A stretch of 64,000 nt of DNA from Nonlabens sp. Ci31 (GTDB lineage: Bacteria; Bacteroidota; Bacteroidia; Flavobacteriales; Flavobacteriaceae), in contig NZ_CP043633.1 of assembly GCF_012974865.1 (NCBI RefSeq), positions 1 through 64,000 on the forward strand, read 5' to 3'. Every line of letters starts with the position of its first letter. Position 1 is the first letter of the stretch. Made by a program: the position numbers and the translations under genes. Below, one piece after another: positions 8,807-17,102 of this stretch. Under the pieces are notes generated by a model. The model made no database searches. It saw only the letters and a list, made by a program, of their open reading frames with translations, and was not told the DNA's origin.

Positions 8807-8840
8807 CCGCTCCATTTCGCTATGGAGCGGTTTTTGTTTT
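8807..8840 (+). terminator. Intrinsic terminator after the PspC gene
   Basis: Stem CCGCTCCA (8807-8814) with TGGAGCGG (8823-8830), then a T-rich tract. A second hairpin, GTTCTAC/GTAGAAC at 8772-8800, lies just before it. Confidence 0.85.
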
Positions 8841-8847
8841 ACCTTTG
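8840..8847 (+). promoter_or_regulatory. -7 box for the DUF2807 gene
   Basis: TACCTTTG, 17 bases before the ATG at 8865, immediately after the preceding terminator. The DUF2807 gene may therefore have its own promoter. Confidence 0.6.
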
Positions 8848-8864
8848 ACAAATAAATTATCATC

Positions 8865-9689
8865 ATGAAAAAAATACTGCTTTTTGTTTTTGCGTTGACT
8901 ACTACCATAACAAGCGCACAAGATCTGATCAAAGTAAAAGGAAACCGTGAGGTAACCACAGAGATAAGTCCTATCGCACCTTTTAAAATGTTAGAGATAA
9001 GCAATGACTATGAAATAGAAATCGTACCAGGTGCTTCTCCACAAGTAGAAATCACTACAGACTCTAATTTGCATCAATACCTTGCGGCGAGTGTTATTGA
9101 TGGCAAACTGGTGGTTACCACTACCGCTAGAATACGTTCTAAAAAAGAAATGAAATTTCGCATCATTTACGGACCTGAATTAAAAACTATAACCGTTACT
9201 GATGATGCCGTGCTTTCTTCTGTTACCAGTCTTATATTTGAAGAACTGGAATTGAACATAGAAAAAGATGCTGAAGTTTTTATAACCGCAAGCGTAGAGC
9301 GCTTAACTCTTAATGCAGAACGCAGTACCAAATCAGAATTGAATCTTAGTGGAAAAAATGCCGTCATCAATCTTAAAAATAATGCTGATGTAAAAGCATT
9401 GATCAAATACGACAACTTAGAGTTGCATATGAAAGATCGCGTAGATGCAAAAATAGAAGGAGATATCAAAAACGGTCAAATGACCATGACTGACACAGCT
9501 TCCCTAGAAGGCAAGAACCTAGTTTTTGATGATTTAGAATTAAAAATCAACAATAATGCAAAGACAGAAATTAATGTGAAAAATAACTTTTCCTTAAACT
9601 CTAGTGATGATGCAGAAGTAACTCTTTACAACACTCCTAAAATAGAAGTGAAGAAGTTTATCGGAAAATCAGTATTAAAGAAAGAATAA
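8865..9689 (+). CDS. Secreted head GIN domain (DUF2807) protein
   Basis: A 274-residue exported protein with a signal peptide (MKKILLFVFALTTTITSAQ, cleavage after about residue 18). The rest is a long series of short beta strands with regularly spaced N, D and T turns (for example LNAERSTKSELNLSG and INLKNNADVKALI), as expected of the right-handed beta-helix head GIN/DUF2807 fold. These proteins are surface or periplasmic and of unknown role; they repeatedly occur next to PspC genes in Bacteroidota, as here. It has its own -7 box and a following terminator, so it is likely a separate transcript. Confidence 0.87.
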   Translation: MKKILLFVFALTTTITSAQDLIKVKGNREVTTEISPIAPFKMLEISNDYEIEIVPGASPQVEITTDSNLHQYLAASVIDGKLVVTTTARIRSKKEMKFRIIYGPELKTITVTDDAVLSSVTSLIFEELELNIEKDAEVFITASVERLTLNAERSTKSELNLSGKNAVINLKNNADVKALIKYDNLELHMKDRVDAKIEGDIKNGQMTMTDTASLEGKNLVFDDLELKINNNAKTEINVKNNFSLNSSDDAEVTLYNTPKIEVKKFIGKSVLKKE

Positions 9690-9712
9690 GTATTAAGTCT
9701 TACGTAGAATTT

Positions 9713-9757
9713 AAAAATCCTCTAATCATACCAATTGATTAGGGGATTTTATTTTTA
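9713..9757 (+). terminator. Intrinsic terminator after the DUF2807 gene
   Basis: A 15-bp stem with one G-T pair (9713-9728 with 9736-9750) followed by a T-rich stretch. Confidence 0.8.
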
Positions 9758-9824
9758 GTTAATCATCCAATTTTCAGACGTTAAGAAACCATTTTAAGCA
9801 AGTTGTACACCTGCTTTTTAAACT

Positions 9825-9864
9825 AAAAAAGTCTCTTTGAAAATAATTCAAAGAGACTTTTTTT
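9825..9864. terminator. Bidirectional terminator downstream of trxB
   Basis: Stem GTCTCTTTGAA/TTCAAAGAGAC at 9831-9857 flanked by A and T runs. It serves trxB on the minus strand and can back up the DUF2807 terminator. Confidence 0.88.
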
Positions 9865-9892
9865 TAGGATCAAATAACAGCTTGTGATGTAC

Positions 9893-10879
9893 TTATTTAA
9901 TACTGTAATCTCCAGCTTTAACTTCTTCCACTATACCTATTTCGGCTAGGTAGCGCTCAGAGTCTAGAGCTGCCATACAACCTGTTCCTGCAGCAGTAAC
10001 CGCTTGTCTATAGATCTTATCCTGTACGTCTCCAGAGGCAAAAACACCTGGAAGATTTGTTTTGGTAGAACCTGGTATCGTATTTAAATAGCCATCTTCT
10101 CCCATATCTAATTGACCTTTAAAAATATCTGTATTAGGCTTGTGACCTATAGCGATAAAAATTCCTGTAATATCGATCTCATGCTTTTCATGCGTTTGAT
10201 TATTTACAATGCGCAATCCTTCCACTACCGAATCTCCGAGAACTTCATCCACCTCAGAATTATACAAGACTTTTATATTCTTTAAGCCATGCACTCTGTG
10301 TTGCATCGCTTTTGAAGCACGCATATGGTCTTTACGTACCAACATGGTAACACTCTTACATATGTTAGCTAGGTAAGATGCCTCTTCTGCAGCAGTATCT
10401 CCTGCCCCGACTATAGCCACATCTTGATTTTTATAAAAGAAACCGTCACAAACAGCACAAGCACTTACACCACCACCGCGCAGTCTTTGCTCACTAGGTA
10501 TATTTAAATATTTTGCAGTTGCTCCTGTAGAAATGATTACGGTATTCGCTTCTATTTTTGTTTTACCATCTACGATAGCAGTATGTATCCCTCCTTTTTC
10601 TTTAGAGAAATGTACTTCAGTAACCATTCCTAAGCGTACTTGCGTGCCAAAACGCTCTGCCTGTTTCTGTAGATCAACCATCATTGTAGGCCCGTCGACC
10701 CCATCTGGATACCCTGGGAAATTGTCCACTTCTGTGGTTGTAGTCAATTGTCCACCTGGCTCCATTCCTGTGTACATTACTGGTTTCATGTCTGCACGAG
10801 CAGCATAAATAGCAGCTGTATATCCTGCAGGTCCTGAACCTATGATCAAACATTTTATTCTTTCTATATTCTCTGACAT
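9893..10879 (-). CDS. trxB: Thioredoxin-disulfide reductase
   Basis: NADPH-dependent flavoenzyme that reduces thioredoxin in the cytoplasm. The 328-residue product shows the FAD-binding GSGPAG at 14-19, the redox-active CAVC at 141-144, the NADPH-binding GAGDTAAEE at 158-166 and the C-terminal FASGDVQD FAD motif. All catalytic elements are present and the length is normal. It is monocistronic between a TAnnTTTG box (10899-10906) and a terminator. It would supply the thioredoxin gene at 16405 and, through it, the peroxiredoxin and MsrA also present in the window. Confidence 0.97.
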   Translation of the reverse strand: MSENIERIKCLIIGSGPAGYTAAIYAARADMKPVMYTGMEPGGQLTTTTEVDNFPGYPDGVDGPTMMVDLQKQAERFGTQVRLGMVTEVHFSKEKGGIHTAIVDGKTKIEANTVIISTGATAKYLNIPSEQRLRGGGVSACAVCDGFFYKNQDVAIVGAGDTAAEEASYLANICKSVTMLVRKDHMRASKAMQHRVHGLKNIKVLYNSEVDEVLGDSVVEGLRIVNNQTHEKHEIDITGIFIAIGHKPNTDIFKGQLDMGEDGYLNTIPGSTKTNLPGVFASGDVQDKIYRQAVTAAGTGCMAALDSERYLAEIGIVEEVKAGDYSIK

Positions 10880-10898
10880 AATTGTAAACTTTGTTATA

Positions 10899-10906
10899 CA
10901 AAGGTA
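10899..10906 (-). promoter_or_regulatory. -7 box for trxB
   Basis: TACCTTTG on the minus strand, 19 bases before the trxB ATG. Confidence 0.6.
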
Positions 10907-10984
10907 ATAGGATGACTTCTCAATACCTTAAACTAATGATCACTATTTATTATCCGTTTATTAAGGATTTCCATAATCAAGAGA

Positions 10985-10992
10985 TACCTTTG
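10985..10992 (+). promoter_or_regulatory. -7 box abutting the cupin start (leaderless promoter candidate)
   Basis: TACCTTTG ends four bases before the ATG at 10997. With initiation a few bases after this box, the mRNA would begin at or next to the start codon. Confidence 0.6.
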
Positions 10993-10996
10993 ACTA

Positions 10997-11545
10997 ATGC
11001 CACAAGTGTACCTCAACCCTATAACTAAAGAAAAAGCCACCATTCTTAAAACCAGTGCTCAAACTCATGGCGCTTATACCTTGATAGAAGTGGAATTACA
11101 ACCTGATGGAGGCAACCCCGTACATTTTCACAAGCGGTTTACAGAAGATTTCTATCCGCAAAAAGGTGTTTTAGGGGTTCACTATTTAGGTAAGGAGCTC
11201 TTCTTACCACCTGGAGCGCATTTTAAAGTTCCCTTGCTTGATGTGCATAGATTTTATAACCCAGGCGATCAATCTATAGTTTTTAGAGCAAGATTAGAAC
11301 CTGGACAGCCAGGATTTGAAAACTTTATGGCGGTACTCTTTGGATTGGTGAGCGATGGAAAGACATTTGGAAAGAACCAGATCCCTTACAATCCATTTCA
11401 TGCCATATTGCTACTTCATTGGGGAGACACACAAGTAGATCACTTTCTCTTTAGATTCCTTAAACCCTTATTATCTGTATTGGTTACGCTTTCGCGAAAG
11501 CTAGGTTATGAAAAACATCTATTACAAAAATATAAATCTCTTTAA
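10997..11545 (+). CDS. Cupin domain-containing protein
   Basis: A 182-residue protein with a single cupin barrel in residues 20-105: NPVHFHKRFTEDFYPQKG carries the first cupin motif (histidines and a glutamate), and LDVHRFYNPGD carries the second. A metal site is likely but the ligand set is incomplete compared with dioxygenases, so binding rather than catalysis is possible. The C-terminal third is helical. An in-frame palindrome copy encodes LSRK near residue 165 in that helical tail. The gene is monocistronic; the promoter box lies only four bases from the ATG. Substrate unknown. Confidence 0.8.
   Translation: MPQVYLNPITKEKATILKTSAQTHGAYTLIEVELQPDGGNPVHFHKRFTEDFYPQKGVLGVHYLGKELFLPPGAHFKVPLLDVHRFYNPGDQSIVFRARLEPGQPGFENFMAVLFGLVSDGKTFGKNQIPYNPFHAILLLHWGDTQVDHFLFRFLKPLLSVLVTLSRKLGYEKHLLQKYKSL
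11488..11501. repeat. Dispersed palindrome (GCTTTCGCGAAAGC family), in the cupin gene
   Basis: 14-bp perfect palindrome near the 3' end of the cupin gene, read as LSRK. Confidence 0.9.
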
Positions 11546-11603
11546 CATCTAGTTTGCAACTCACTTTACAAAATCGTAACATTACAGTTCATCAAACGCC
11601 CTT

Positions 11604-13136
11604 ATGGAAAGCCAAAATATCAACCACGAAGACGAAAAAATAATTGAGAATAGAAAACTAAATATATGGGAAGCGCTGATTCCTGTTTTTGCTCTTGTTG
11701 GGATGCTCGCTGTTAATGTGTACGTCTATGGCGATGATTCTTTAAGCGGTTCCAACCAGTTTGTCTTATTATTAGGTGCTACGGTGGCTGGAATAGTGGG
11801 CTATTTTAATAAGGTTTCCTACAAAACCATGGTAGAAGAAGTGGCTCAAAACCTCAAATCTACTACCGGTGCGATTTTAATTCTATTGATGGTAGGTGCA
11901 CTTGCAGGTACCTGGTTGTTGAGCGGTATTATTCCTACCATGATTTATTACGGTCTTGATATTTTAAATCCGTCCATATTCCTTGCTGCTTGTGTAATTA
12001 TTTGTGCGGTAATTTCGATCGCCACTGGAAGCAGCTGGACGACTAGCGCTACAGTAGGTATTGCTTTAATAGGAATTGCTGGCGCACTAGACATCAGCGC
12101 AGGAATGACGGCTGGTGCGGTATTGAGCGGCGCCTATTTTGGAGATAAGCTGAGTCCATTGAGCGATACGACTAATCTTGCTCCTGCGATGGCTGGAACA
12201 GATCTTTTCACACACATCAAATACATGACTCTTACAACAGTGCCTACTATAGCCGTGACGCTCATTGTTTTTGTGATCATAGGGTTTTCAATTGATACCA
12301 CTGGTGTGGCAGATGTTTCACAATATCAGACAGCTATTGATGCTACTTTTAATACTTCTCCAATCCTTTTTGTGGTTCCTATCATTGTCATCGCAATGAT
12401 TATAAAAAAAGTATCTCCTCTAATTGCCTTATTAATAGGAACTCTTTTAGCGGGTGTATTTGCTTTGATATTTCAACCAGAATTAGTTCATGCTATTTCT
12501 GGAGTAAAAGAATGGAACGCTACAGCAATGTATAAAGGGGTTATGAATGCCATTACCGTAAAAACAGTAGTTGTTCCTGTAACTGATAATCCAGAGATTG
12601 CAGATAAACTTGCTGGCCTCTTTGAAGGAAAAGGAATGGAATCCATGTTGGGAACGATCTGGCTGATTATTTGCGCGATGGTTTTTGGCGGTGTTATGGA
12701 CGCTATAGGTGCTTTATCCCGCATCAGCAGTGCATTGCTTAATTTATTTGATTCTGTTTTCGGGCTTTTTGCAAGTACTGTAGTAAGTTGCCTAGCGATT
12801 AATGTGACGGCAAGTGATCAATACCTAGCCATCGTTGTACCTGGAAAAATGTATGCTAAAGCTTTTGAAGAAAAAGGTCTTGCCCCAGAAAACCTTTCTA
12901 GAACTCTAGAAGATTCTGGTACGGTAACCAGCGCGCTGATTCCATGGAATACCTGTGGAGCTTATCAAAGTACTACCTTAGGCGTGGACGTAAAGGATTA
13001 CTTTATCTATGCAATATTCAACTGGCTTTCTCCTTTTATGACCCTATTATTTGCTGCTTTTAGGATTAAAATCAAACAACTAAGTGTTCAAAAACCTACC
13101 ATGAGTACGCTAGGAGAAGATCCTTCACAATTATAA
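11604..13136 (+). CDS. nhaC: NhaC family Na+/H+ antiporter
   Basis: Inner-membrane antiporter that exchanges Na+ for H+, relevant for a marine cell. The 510-residue protein has about 12 hydrophobic helices and the NhaC signatures: SIATGSSWTTSATVGIA around 137-153, GAVLSGAYFGDKLSPLSDTTN broken across residues 171-191 with conserved acidic and polar residues, and a C-terminal NVTASDQY/ LIPWNTCGAYQ region. Family members exchange Na+/H+ or, in close relatives, malate-lactate; the latter cannot be excluded. It is followed 53 bases later by the metallo-beta-lactamase-fold gene, with no clear terminator between. Confidence 0.9.
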   Translation: MESQNINHEDEKIIENRKLNIWEALIPVFALVGMLAVNVYVYGDDSLSGSNQFVLLLGATVAGIVGYFNKVSYKTMVEEVAQNLKSTTGAILILLMVGALAGTWLLSGIIPTMIYYGLDILNPSIFLAACVIICAVISIATGSSWTTSATVGIALIGIAGALDISAGMTAGAVLSGAYFGDKLSPLSDTTNLAPAMAGTDLFTHIKYMTLTTVPTIAVTLIVFVIIGFSIDTTGVADVSQYQTAIDATFNTSPILFVVPIIVIAMIIKKVSPLIALLIGTLLAGVFALIFQPELVHAISGVKEWNATAMYKGVMNAITVKTVVVPVTDNPEIADKLAGLFEGKGMESMLGTIWLIICAMVFGGVMDAIGALSRISSALLNLFDSVFGLFASTVVSCLAINVTASDQYLAIVVPGKMYAKAFEEKGLAPENLSRTLEDSGTVTSALIPWNTCGAYQSTTLGVDVKDYFIYAIFNWLSPFMTLLFAAFRIKIKQLSVQKPTMSTLGEDPSQL

Positions 13137-13189
13137 GAACAACGCTATACTGATGGCTTTTTTGCAAGTGTATTTATAAATAAAAGAAA

Positions 13190-14065
13190 ATGAAAAAATT
13201 ACTTTTTGCCCTGTTTTTAATAACAAGCCTGGTTTCTCCTGCACAAAATAGATTGGACAACCTAGAGATCATCACTCATGAAGTGACCCAAAACGTTTAC
13301 ATGCTAGAAGGGTCTGGAGGGAATATATTGATTCAAGTAGGAGAATCTGAAGTAGTCATGATCGATTCACAATACGCAGCTTTGAGTGATAAAATAAAAA
13401 AGGAAATTGCAAGAATTACCGACAAGCCGCTTACTTACCTCATCAACACCCACTACCACGGCGACCACACTGGAGGAAATGAAAATTTCAATACTGATAA
13501 AGTAACTCTCATCGCACATGCAAATGTGCTGAATCGATTGACAGAAAATGGAAAAAACGAAAACTTTTTACCTGAGAAAGTAATTGAAGAAGAATTTGAA
13601 TTATCACTCGTTGATGAAAACGACTTGATCATTCACGTACACCATGCACATACAGATGGAGATAGTTTTATATACCTCACTAAAAATAATGTAGTCCATA
13701 TGGGAGATGTGTTTTTTAATGGTCGTTATCCTTTTATAGATCTTGACTCTGGCGGATCGATAAGTGGCTACATCACTGCTCAAAAAAGGGTATTGAACAC
13801 CATAAATGAAGAAACTAAAATTGTTCCAGGACACGGGGCGCTGGCTTCTTATAATGACCTAGCTACTTATATTCCTATGCTGGTAGACTTAAAAGCGCAG
13901 ATTCAAAAAGAAATAAGTGATGGAAAAAATCGAAAAGAGGTAGCTAAAAACAATTCAATTACCAAAAAATACGATGCTTTAGGATTTGGTGATGGGTTTG
14001 TCAGCTCAGAGAGAATTCGCACCACGATTTACGACAGTTTAATTCTGGAAACTAAAGACAAGTAA
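13190..14065 (+). CDS. Secreted metallo-beta-lactamase-fold hydrolase
   Basis: A 291-residue exported Zn hydrolase with a signal peptide (first 19 residues, ending SPAQ). The MBL-fold ligands are intact: HYHGDH giving H88, H90, D92 and H93; H154 in HAHTDGD; D173; and H215 in PGHG. The layout resembles class B beta-lactamase-like periplasmic hydrolases, but the fold is shared by many esterases and thiolases, so antibiotic hydrolysis should not be assumed. The patatin gene begins 11 bases downstream, indicating an operon, and joint action on lipid-like esters is one possibility. Confidence 0.88.
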   Translation: MKKLLFALFLITSLVSPAQNRLDNLEIITHEVTQNVYMLEGSGGNILIQVGESEVVMIDSQYAALSDKIKKEIARITDKPLTYLINTHYHGDHTGGNENFNTDKVTLIAHANVLNRLTENGKNENFLPEKVIEEEFELSLVDENDLIIHVHHAHTDGDSFIYLTKNNVVHMGDVFFNGRYPFIDLDSGGSISGYITAQKRVLNTINEETKIVPGHGALASYNDLATYIPMLVDLKAQIQKEISDGKNRKEVAKNNSITKKYDALGFGDGFVSSERIRTTIYDSLILETKDK

Positions 14066-14076
14066 AACAAGCCCCT

Positions 14077-14988
14077 ATGAGAGCACTTGTAATTTCTGGT
14101 GGTGGTAGTAAAGGAGCTTTTGCAGGTGGTGTTGCGCAATACCTACAAGAAGAATTGGGTCATGAATACGATTTATATATAGGGACTTCTACAGGTAGCT
14201 TGCTTATATCCCATCTCGCATTAGGTAAAATAGCTAAAATCAAAGAAGTTTACACCAGTGTCAATCAATCTTCTATTTTCAATCGCAGGCCTTTTTTGGT
14301 GAAGCGAGATAAATTTGGCCAGGATCAAATCAGTATCAACCACTTTAAGGTATTGCGTAATTTTTTAAGAGGCTCCAAAACTTTTGGAGAAAGCAAAAAT
14401 CTTAGAAAACTCATGAAGAATTCACTTCCTGAAGAAGAGTTTCGAACACTTAAAAATAGTCCTAAAGATGTAGTTGTTACCGTTTCTAATCTTTCGTTAA
14501 ATGAAACCGAATACAAGTCTATTAAGGATTTTGAATATGAAGATTACTTAGACTGGATCTGGATTTCTTGTAATTACATTCCATTTATGAGCTTGGTCAG
14601 AAAAAATGGTTGTGAATATGCTGATGGTGGTTTTGGGAGTATGGTTCCTATTAAAGAAGCTCTCGAACGGGGTGCTACTGAGGTAGATGTAATTATTCTA
14701 GAAACAGAAGTGACCTATTATAATAACCTGCCTTCTAAAAACGTATTCTCTCTACTTTCTAACCTACATGGATTTATGATGAACCGCATTGAAAAACAAA
14801 ATATTACCATAGGTAAACAGGTCGCAAATAATAACAATGCCATCATTAATCTTTACTACACACCTACTGTTTTAACTACCAATTCTCTGATCTTTAAAAA
14901 AGAAAAAATGAAACAATGGTGGGAAAGTGGTTATCAATATGCAGCGAGTAAGAATGTGGAGTTGAATGAAATCAAGCCTGAGGAGTAA
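14077..14988 (+). CDS. Patatin-like phospholipase
   Basis: A 303-residue serine lipid acyl hydrolase of the patatin family. The oxyanion-hole glycine loop GGGSKGAF is at 8-15, the nucleophile elbow GTSTG at 36-40 gives S38, and the dyad aspartate is D182 in ADGGFG. No signal peptide is present, so it should act in the cytoplasm or at the inner face of the membrane. Co-transcription with the upstream MBL-fold gene is likely (11-base gap). Substrate unknown; the closest functional guess is a phospholipid or neutral acyl ester. Confidence 0.92.
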   Translation: MRALVISGGGSKGAFAGGVAQYLQEELGHEYDLYIGTSTGSLLISHLALGKIAKIKEVYTSVNQSSIFNRRPFLVKRDKFGQDQISINHFKVLRNFLRGSKTFGESKNLRKLMKNSLPEEEFRTLKNSPKDVVVTVSNLSLNETEYKSIKDFEYEDYLDWIWISCNYIPFMSLVRKNGCEYADGGFGSMVPIKEALERGATEVDVIILETEVTYYNNLPSKNVFSLLSNLHGFMMNRIEKQNITIGKQVANNNNAIINLYYTPTVLTTNSLIFKKEKMKQWWESGYQYAASKNVELNEIKPEE

Positions 14989-15614
14989 GAGGGAAATCGG
15001 ATTTGAACTCGAACTTGAATTTGAAACAACAATGCCAGTTGGAGCGCAAGCGATGCACTGAGCTTGCCCATGTGTCAAAAACGATTTTATATCAAGATAA
15101 AGTTAGCATAAATAAAGTGCCATTTAAATTAAATTTTGATTTCCATTTAAGTTGAATACGTCAACCTCAAAGAATTTACACCAACCATCCTATGGAATAA
15201 GGATCAACTCCTATAGATTTCTAATTTTTATTATTACTTTATGATGTCAGTCGTAGACGGTACAATATCTCGGTTTTTAAACCCAACTTCTACAGGCTCA
15301 GTTTAACAATGGAATTTGGGATTTGAAGCTTTATTTTTTTATTATACGCCATCTTATCCCAAAAATTATCGCTGAAATCAAAATAAACAAAGGCCAGAAC
15401 CTAAGCATTACTGTAACAGCGCCTTTTATCAACGGGCATCCATAACTCCAACTATTTGCAGCCTTATCACTAAAAGTCGTGCAGCAACTTGCGATTAAAT
15501 AGATCGTTTATGATCAGTATATTCTGATTTATTGTTATCAACTCAACCTATTCTTAAAACTTACTTAAATAGCTAAAATCAATCGTAACATATGTTAATG
15601 AGATAGAAATTATT
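14989..15614. other. Long intergenic region, no gene seen
   Basis: About 630 AT-rich bases between the patatin and peroxiredoxin genes. All frames are broken by stops; I saw no tRNA-like fold, terminator or recognisable gene remnant. It ends at the palindrome and promoter of the peroxiredoxin gene. A small RNA cannot be excluded. Confidence 0.5.
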
Positions 15615-15644
15615 CCGCTTTCGCGAAAGCGGACATTACATTTG
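15615..15644 (+). promoter_or_regulatory. Peroxiredoxin promoter with an 18-bp palindrome in its spacer
   Basis: An 18-bp perfect palindrome of the GCTTTCGCGAAAGC family (15615-15632) is followed four bases later by the -7 box TACATTTGC (15637-15645). The palindrome fills the stretch where the -33/-7 spacer should be. The ATG is at 15680. Confidence 0.65.
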
Positions 15645-15679
15645 CAATTGAAATAAAAGAATAACTTAAAAGATAAAAC

Positions 15680-16315
15680 ATGGCTATAGTAGGTAGAAAA
15701 TTTCCAAATCTAGAGGTAGATGCAATGAATGAAATGGGAGATACATTTAAATTAAATGTATTTGAAGAAGCAAAAAAGAAAGGTAAAAAAGTGCTTTTAT
15801 TTTGGTACCCAAAAGATTTCACATTTGTATGCCCAACAGAATTACACGCATTTCAAGCAGCTTTAGGAGAATTTGAGAAAAGAAACACGATCGTAATAGG
15901 TGCTTCTTGTGATACTCCAGAGGTGCATTTTGCATGGTTAAATACATCTAAAGACAATGGTGGAATAGAAGGAGTTACTTATGACATCCTTGCAGATACC
16001 AACCGCAATCTTTCTGGTACATTAGATATTTTAGACATTGAGGTAGAGTACAATGATGAGCTAGAAGACAATGTTCTTGTAGGTGATAATGTAACTTTTA
16101 GAGCTACATACTTAATCGATGAAGAAGGAACTGTATTTCACGAAGGAGTGAACCATATGCCAGTAGGAAGAAATGTAAATGAATTCCTAAGAATGATCGA
16201 TGCGTATACACACGTACAGAAAAATGGCGAAGTATGTCCAGCAAATTGGGAAGAAGGTAAAGAAGCAATGGGAGCAAATCGCAACGCTACTGCTGAGTAC
16301 CTTTCTAAAAACTAA
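15680..16315 (+). CDS. Peroxiredoxin (AhpC/TSA, typical 2-Cys)
   Basis: Thiol peroxidase that reduces H2O2 and organic hydroperoxides in the cytoplasm. The peroxidatic cysteine is C51 in FVCPTELHAF and the resolving cysteine is C186 in GEVCPANW, so this is a typical 2-Cys enzyme needing a thiol reductant. Length (211) is normal. A thioredoxin gene follows 89 bases downstream after an attenuator-like hairpin, and thioredoxin reductase is at 9893-10879, giving a complete NADPH-TrxB-Trx-Prx chain in the window. The promoter overlaps a palindrome copy. Confidence 0.96.
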   Translation: MAIVGRKFPNLEVDAMNEMGDTFKLNVFEEAKKKGKKVLLFWYPKDFTFVCPTELHAFQAALGEFEKRNTIVIGASCDTPEVHFAWLNTSKDNGGIEGVTYDILADTNRNLSGTLDILDIEVEYNDELEDNVLVGDNVTFRATYLIDEEGTVFHEGVNHMPVGRNVNEFLRMIDAYTHVQKNGEVCPANWEEGKEAMGANRNATAEYLSKN

Positions 16316-16341
16316 ATAGAATAATAGTAGAATCCATAATC

Positions 16342-16390
16342 AATGAGGAAAGTAGGGATCAACATCTTTCCTAATTTCCTCATTTTTTTT
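16342..16390 (+). terminator. Terminator or attenuator between prx and trx
   Basis: Stem AATGAGGAAA (16342-16351) with TTTCCTCATT (16375-16384), then a run of T. Read-through into trx is plausible because no separate trx promoter was found. Confidence 0.75.
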
Positions 16391-16404
16391 TAAAATATTT
16401 TATA

Positions 16405-16716
16405 ATGCAAACATTAGATCAAGATAATCTACAAGAAATCGTTGCAAACAACGATACAGTTGTAGTACAATATATGGCTACCTGGTGTGGCAACTGTCGT
16501 GTGATGAAACCTAAGTTTAAAAAACTAGCTTCAGAAAATGAAAACACTGTTTTTATTCTTGCCGACGCTGAGAAGTTTCCAGAATCACGAAAATTAGCAA
16601 CGGTGGATAATTTACCAACCTTTGCTACTTTTAAAAACGGCGCTTTTGTCAACCAAGCGCAAACTAATAAATTTGAAAACCTTAAAGATTTAGTACATGA
16701 AGTTACCAGTAATTAG
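16405..16716 (+). CDS. Thioredoxin family protein
   Basis: A 103-residue cytoplasmic thioredoxin-fold protein with a CGNC active site at C28-C31 in TWCGNC, instead of the classical CGPC. Asparagine in place of proline should raise the redox potential somewhat compared with housekeeping thioredoxin. The cis-proline motif NLPTFATF is present. It follows the peroxiredoxin gene and overlaps the next gene by 20 bases, so it is probably the dedicated reductant of this group. No signal peptide. Confidence 0.93.
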   Translation: MQTLDQDNLQEIVANNDTVVVQYMATWCGNCRVMKPKFKKLASENENTVFILADAEKFPESRKLATVDNLPTFATFKNGAFVNQAQTNKFENLKDLVHEVTSN

Positions 16717-16945
16717 ACATTTACAAAAAAATGCTAGCGCAGAAGCTTTAGAAACTACATTGGAAGTTTTAGAAAGTTTTTCTGAACACAGATCCGTTTC
16801 TGAAGAAGAAATGGATGTGGTAGGAGAATTGATTACTAACATATGTGGCGCTCTTGAAGTACACAATAATGTAGCTCAGGGAATGAGTGGTATAGAAGCT
16901 GCAAATGCATTTGCACAAAAAGTAATGGGATCGATTGATCAATAG
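16697..16945 (+). CDS. Small DUF6952 family protein
   Basis: An 82-residue acidic protein starting MKLPVIRHLQK. I recognise it as the DUF6952 family found beside thioredoxin/peroxiredoxin genes in Flavobacteriia; the name is from memory. It has a single cysteine (about residue 50, NICGALEV) and looks all-helical. It overlaps the thioredoxin gene by 20 bases in another frame, so its expression is probably translationally coupled. A role in the Prx-Trx system is inferred from this constant neighbourhood only. Confidence 0.8.
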   Translation: MKLPVIRHLQKNASAEALETTLEVLESFSEHRSVSEEEMDVVGELITNICGALEVHNNVAQGMSGIEAANAFAQKVMGSIDQ

Positions 16946-16962
16946 ATCGTATTACCATCTTA

Positions 16963-17000
16963 TAAAAAAGTCTTTGACCTTTCTGGTGGAAGACTTTTTA
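16963..17000 (+). terminator. Terminator after the Prx-Trx-DUF6952 group
   Basis: Stem TAAAAAAGTCTT/AAGACTTTTTA at 16963-17000 with a 15-base loop and T run. Confidence 0.75.
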
Positions 17001-17102
17001 TGGTTTAAGAATCATTTTAAAAAAATTAGATAAAAACTCGATGGTTTTGAGGAATTAATACTCATTGTGGTATATTTTTACGTAATAACTAAACACAACC
17101 CC

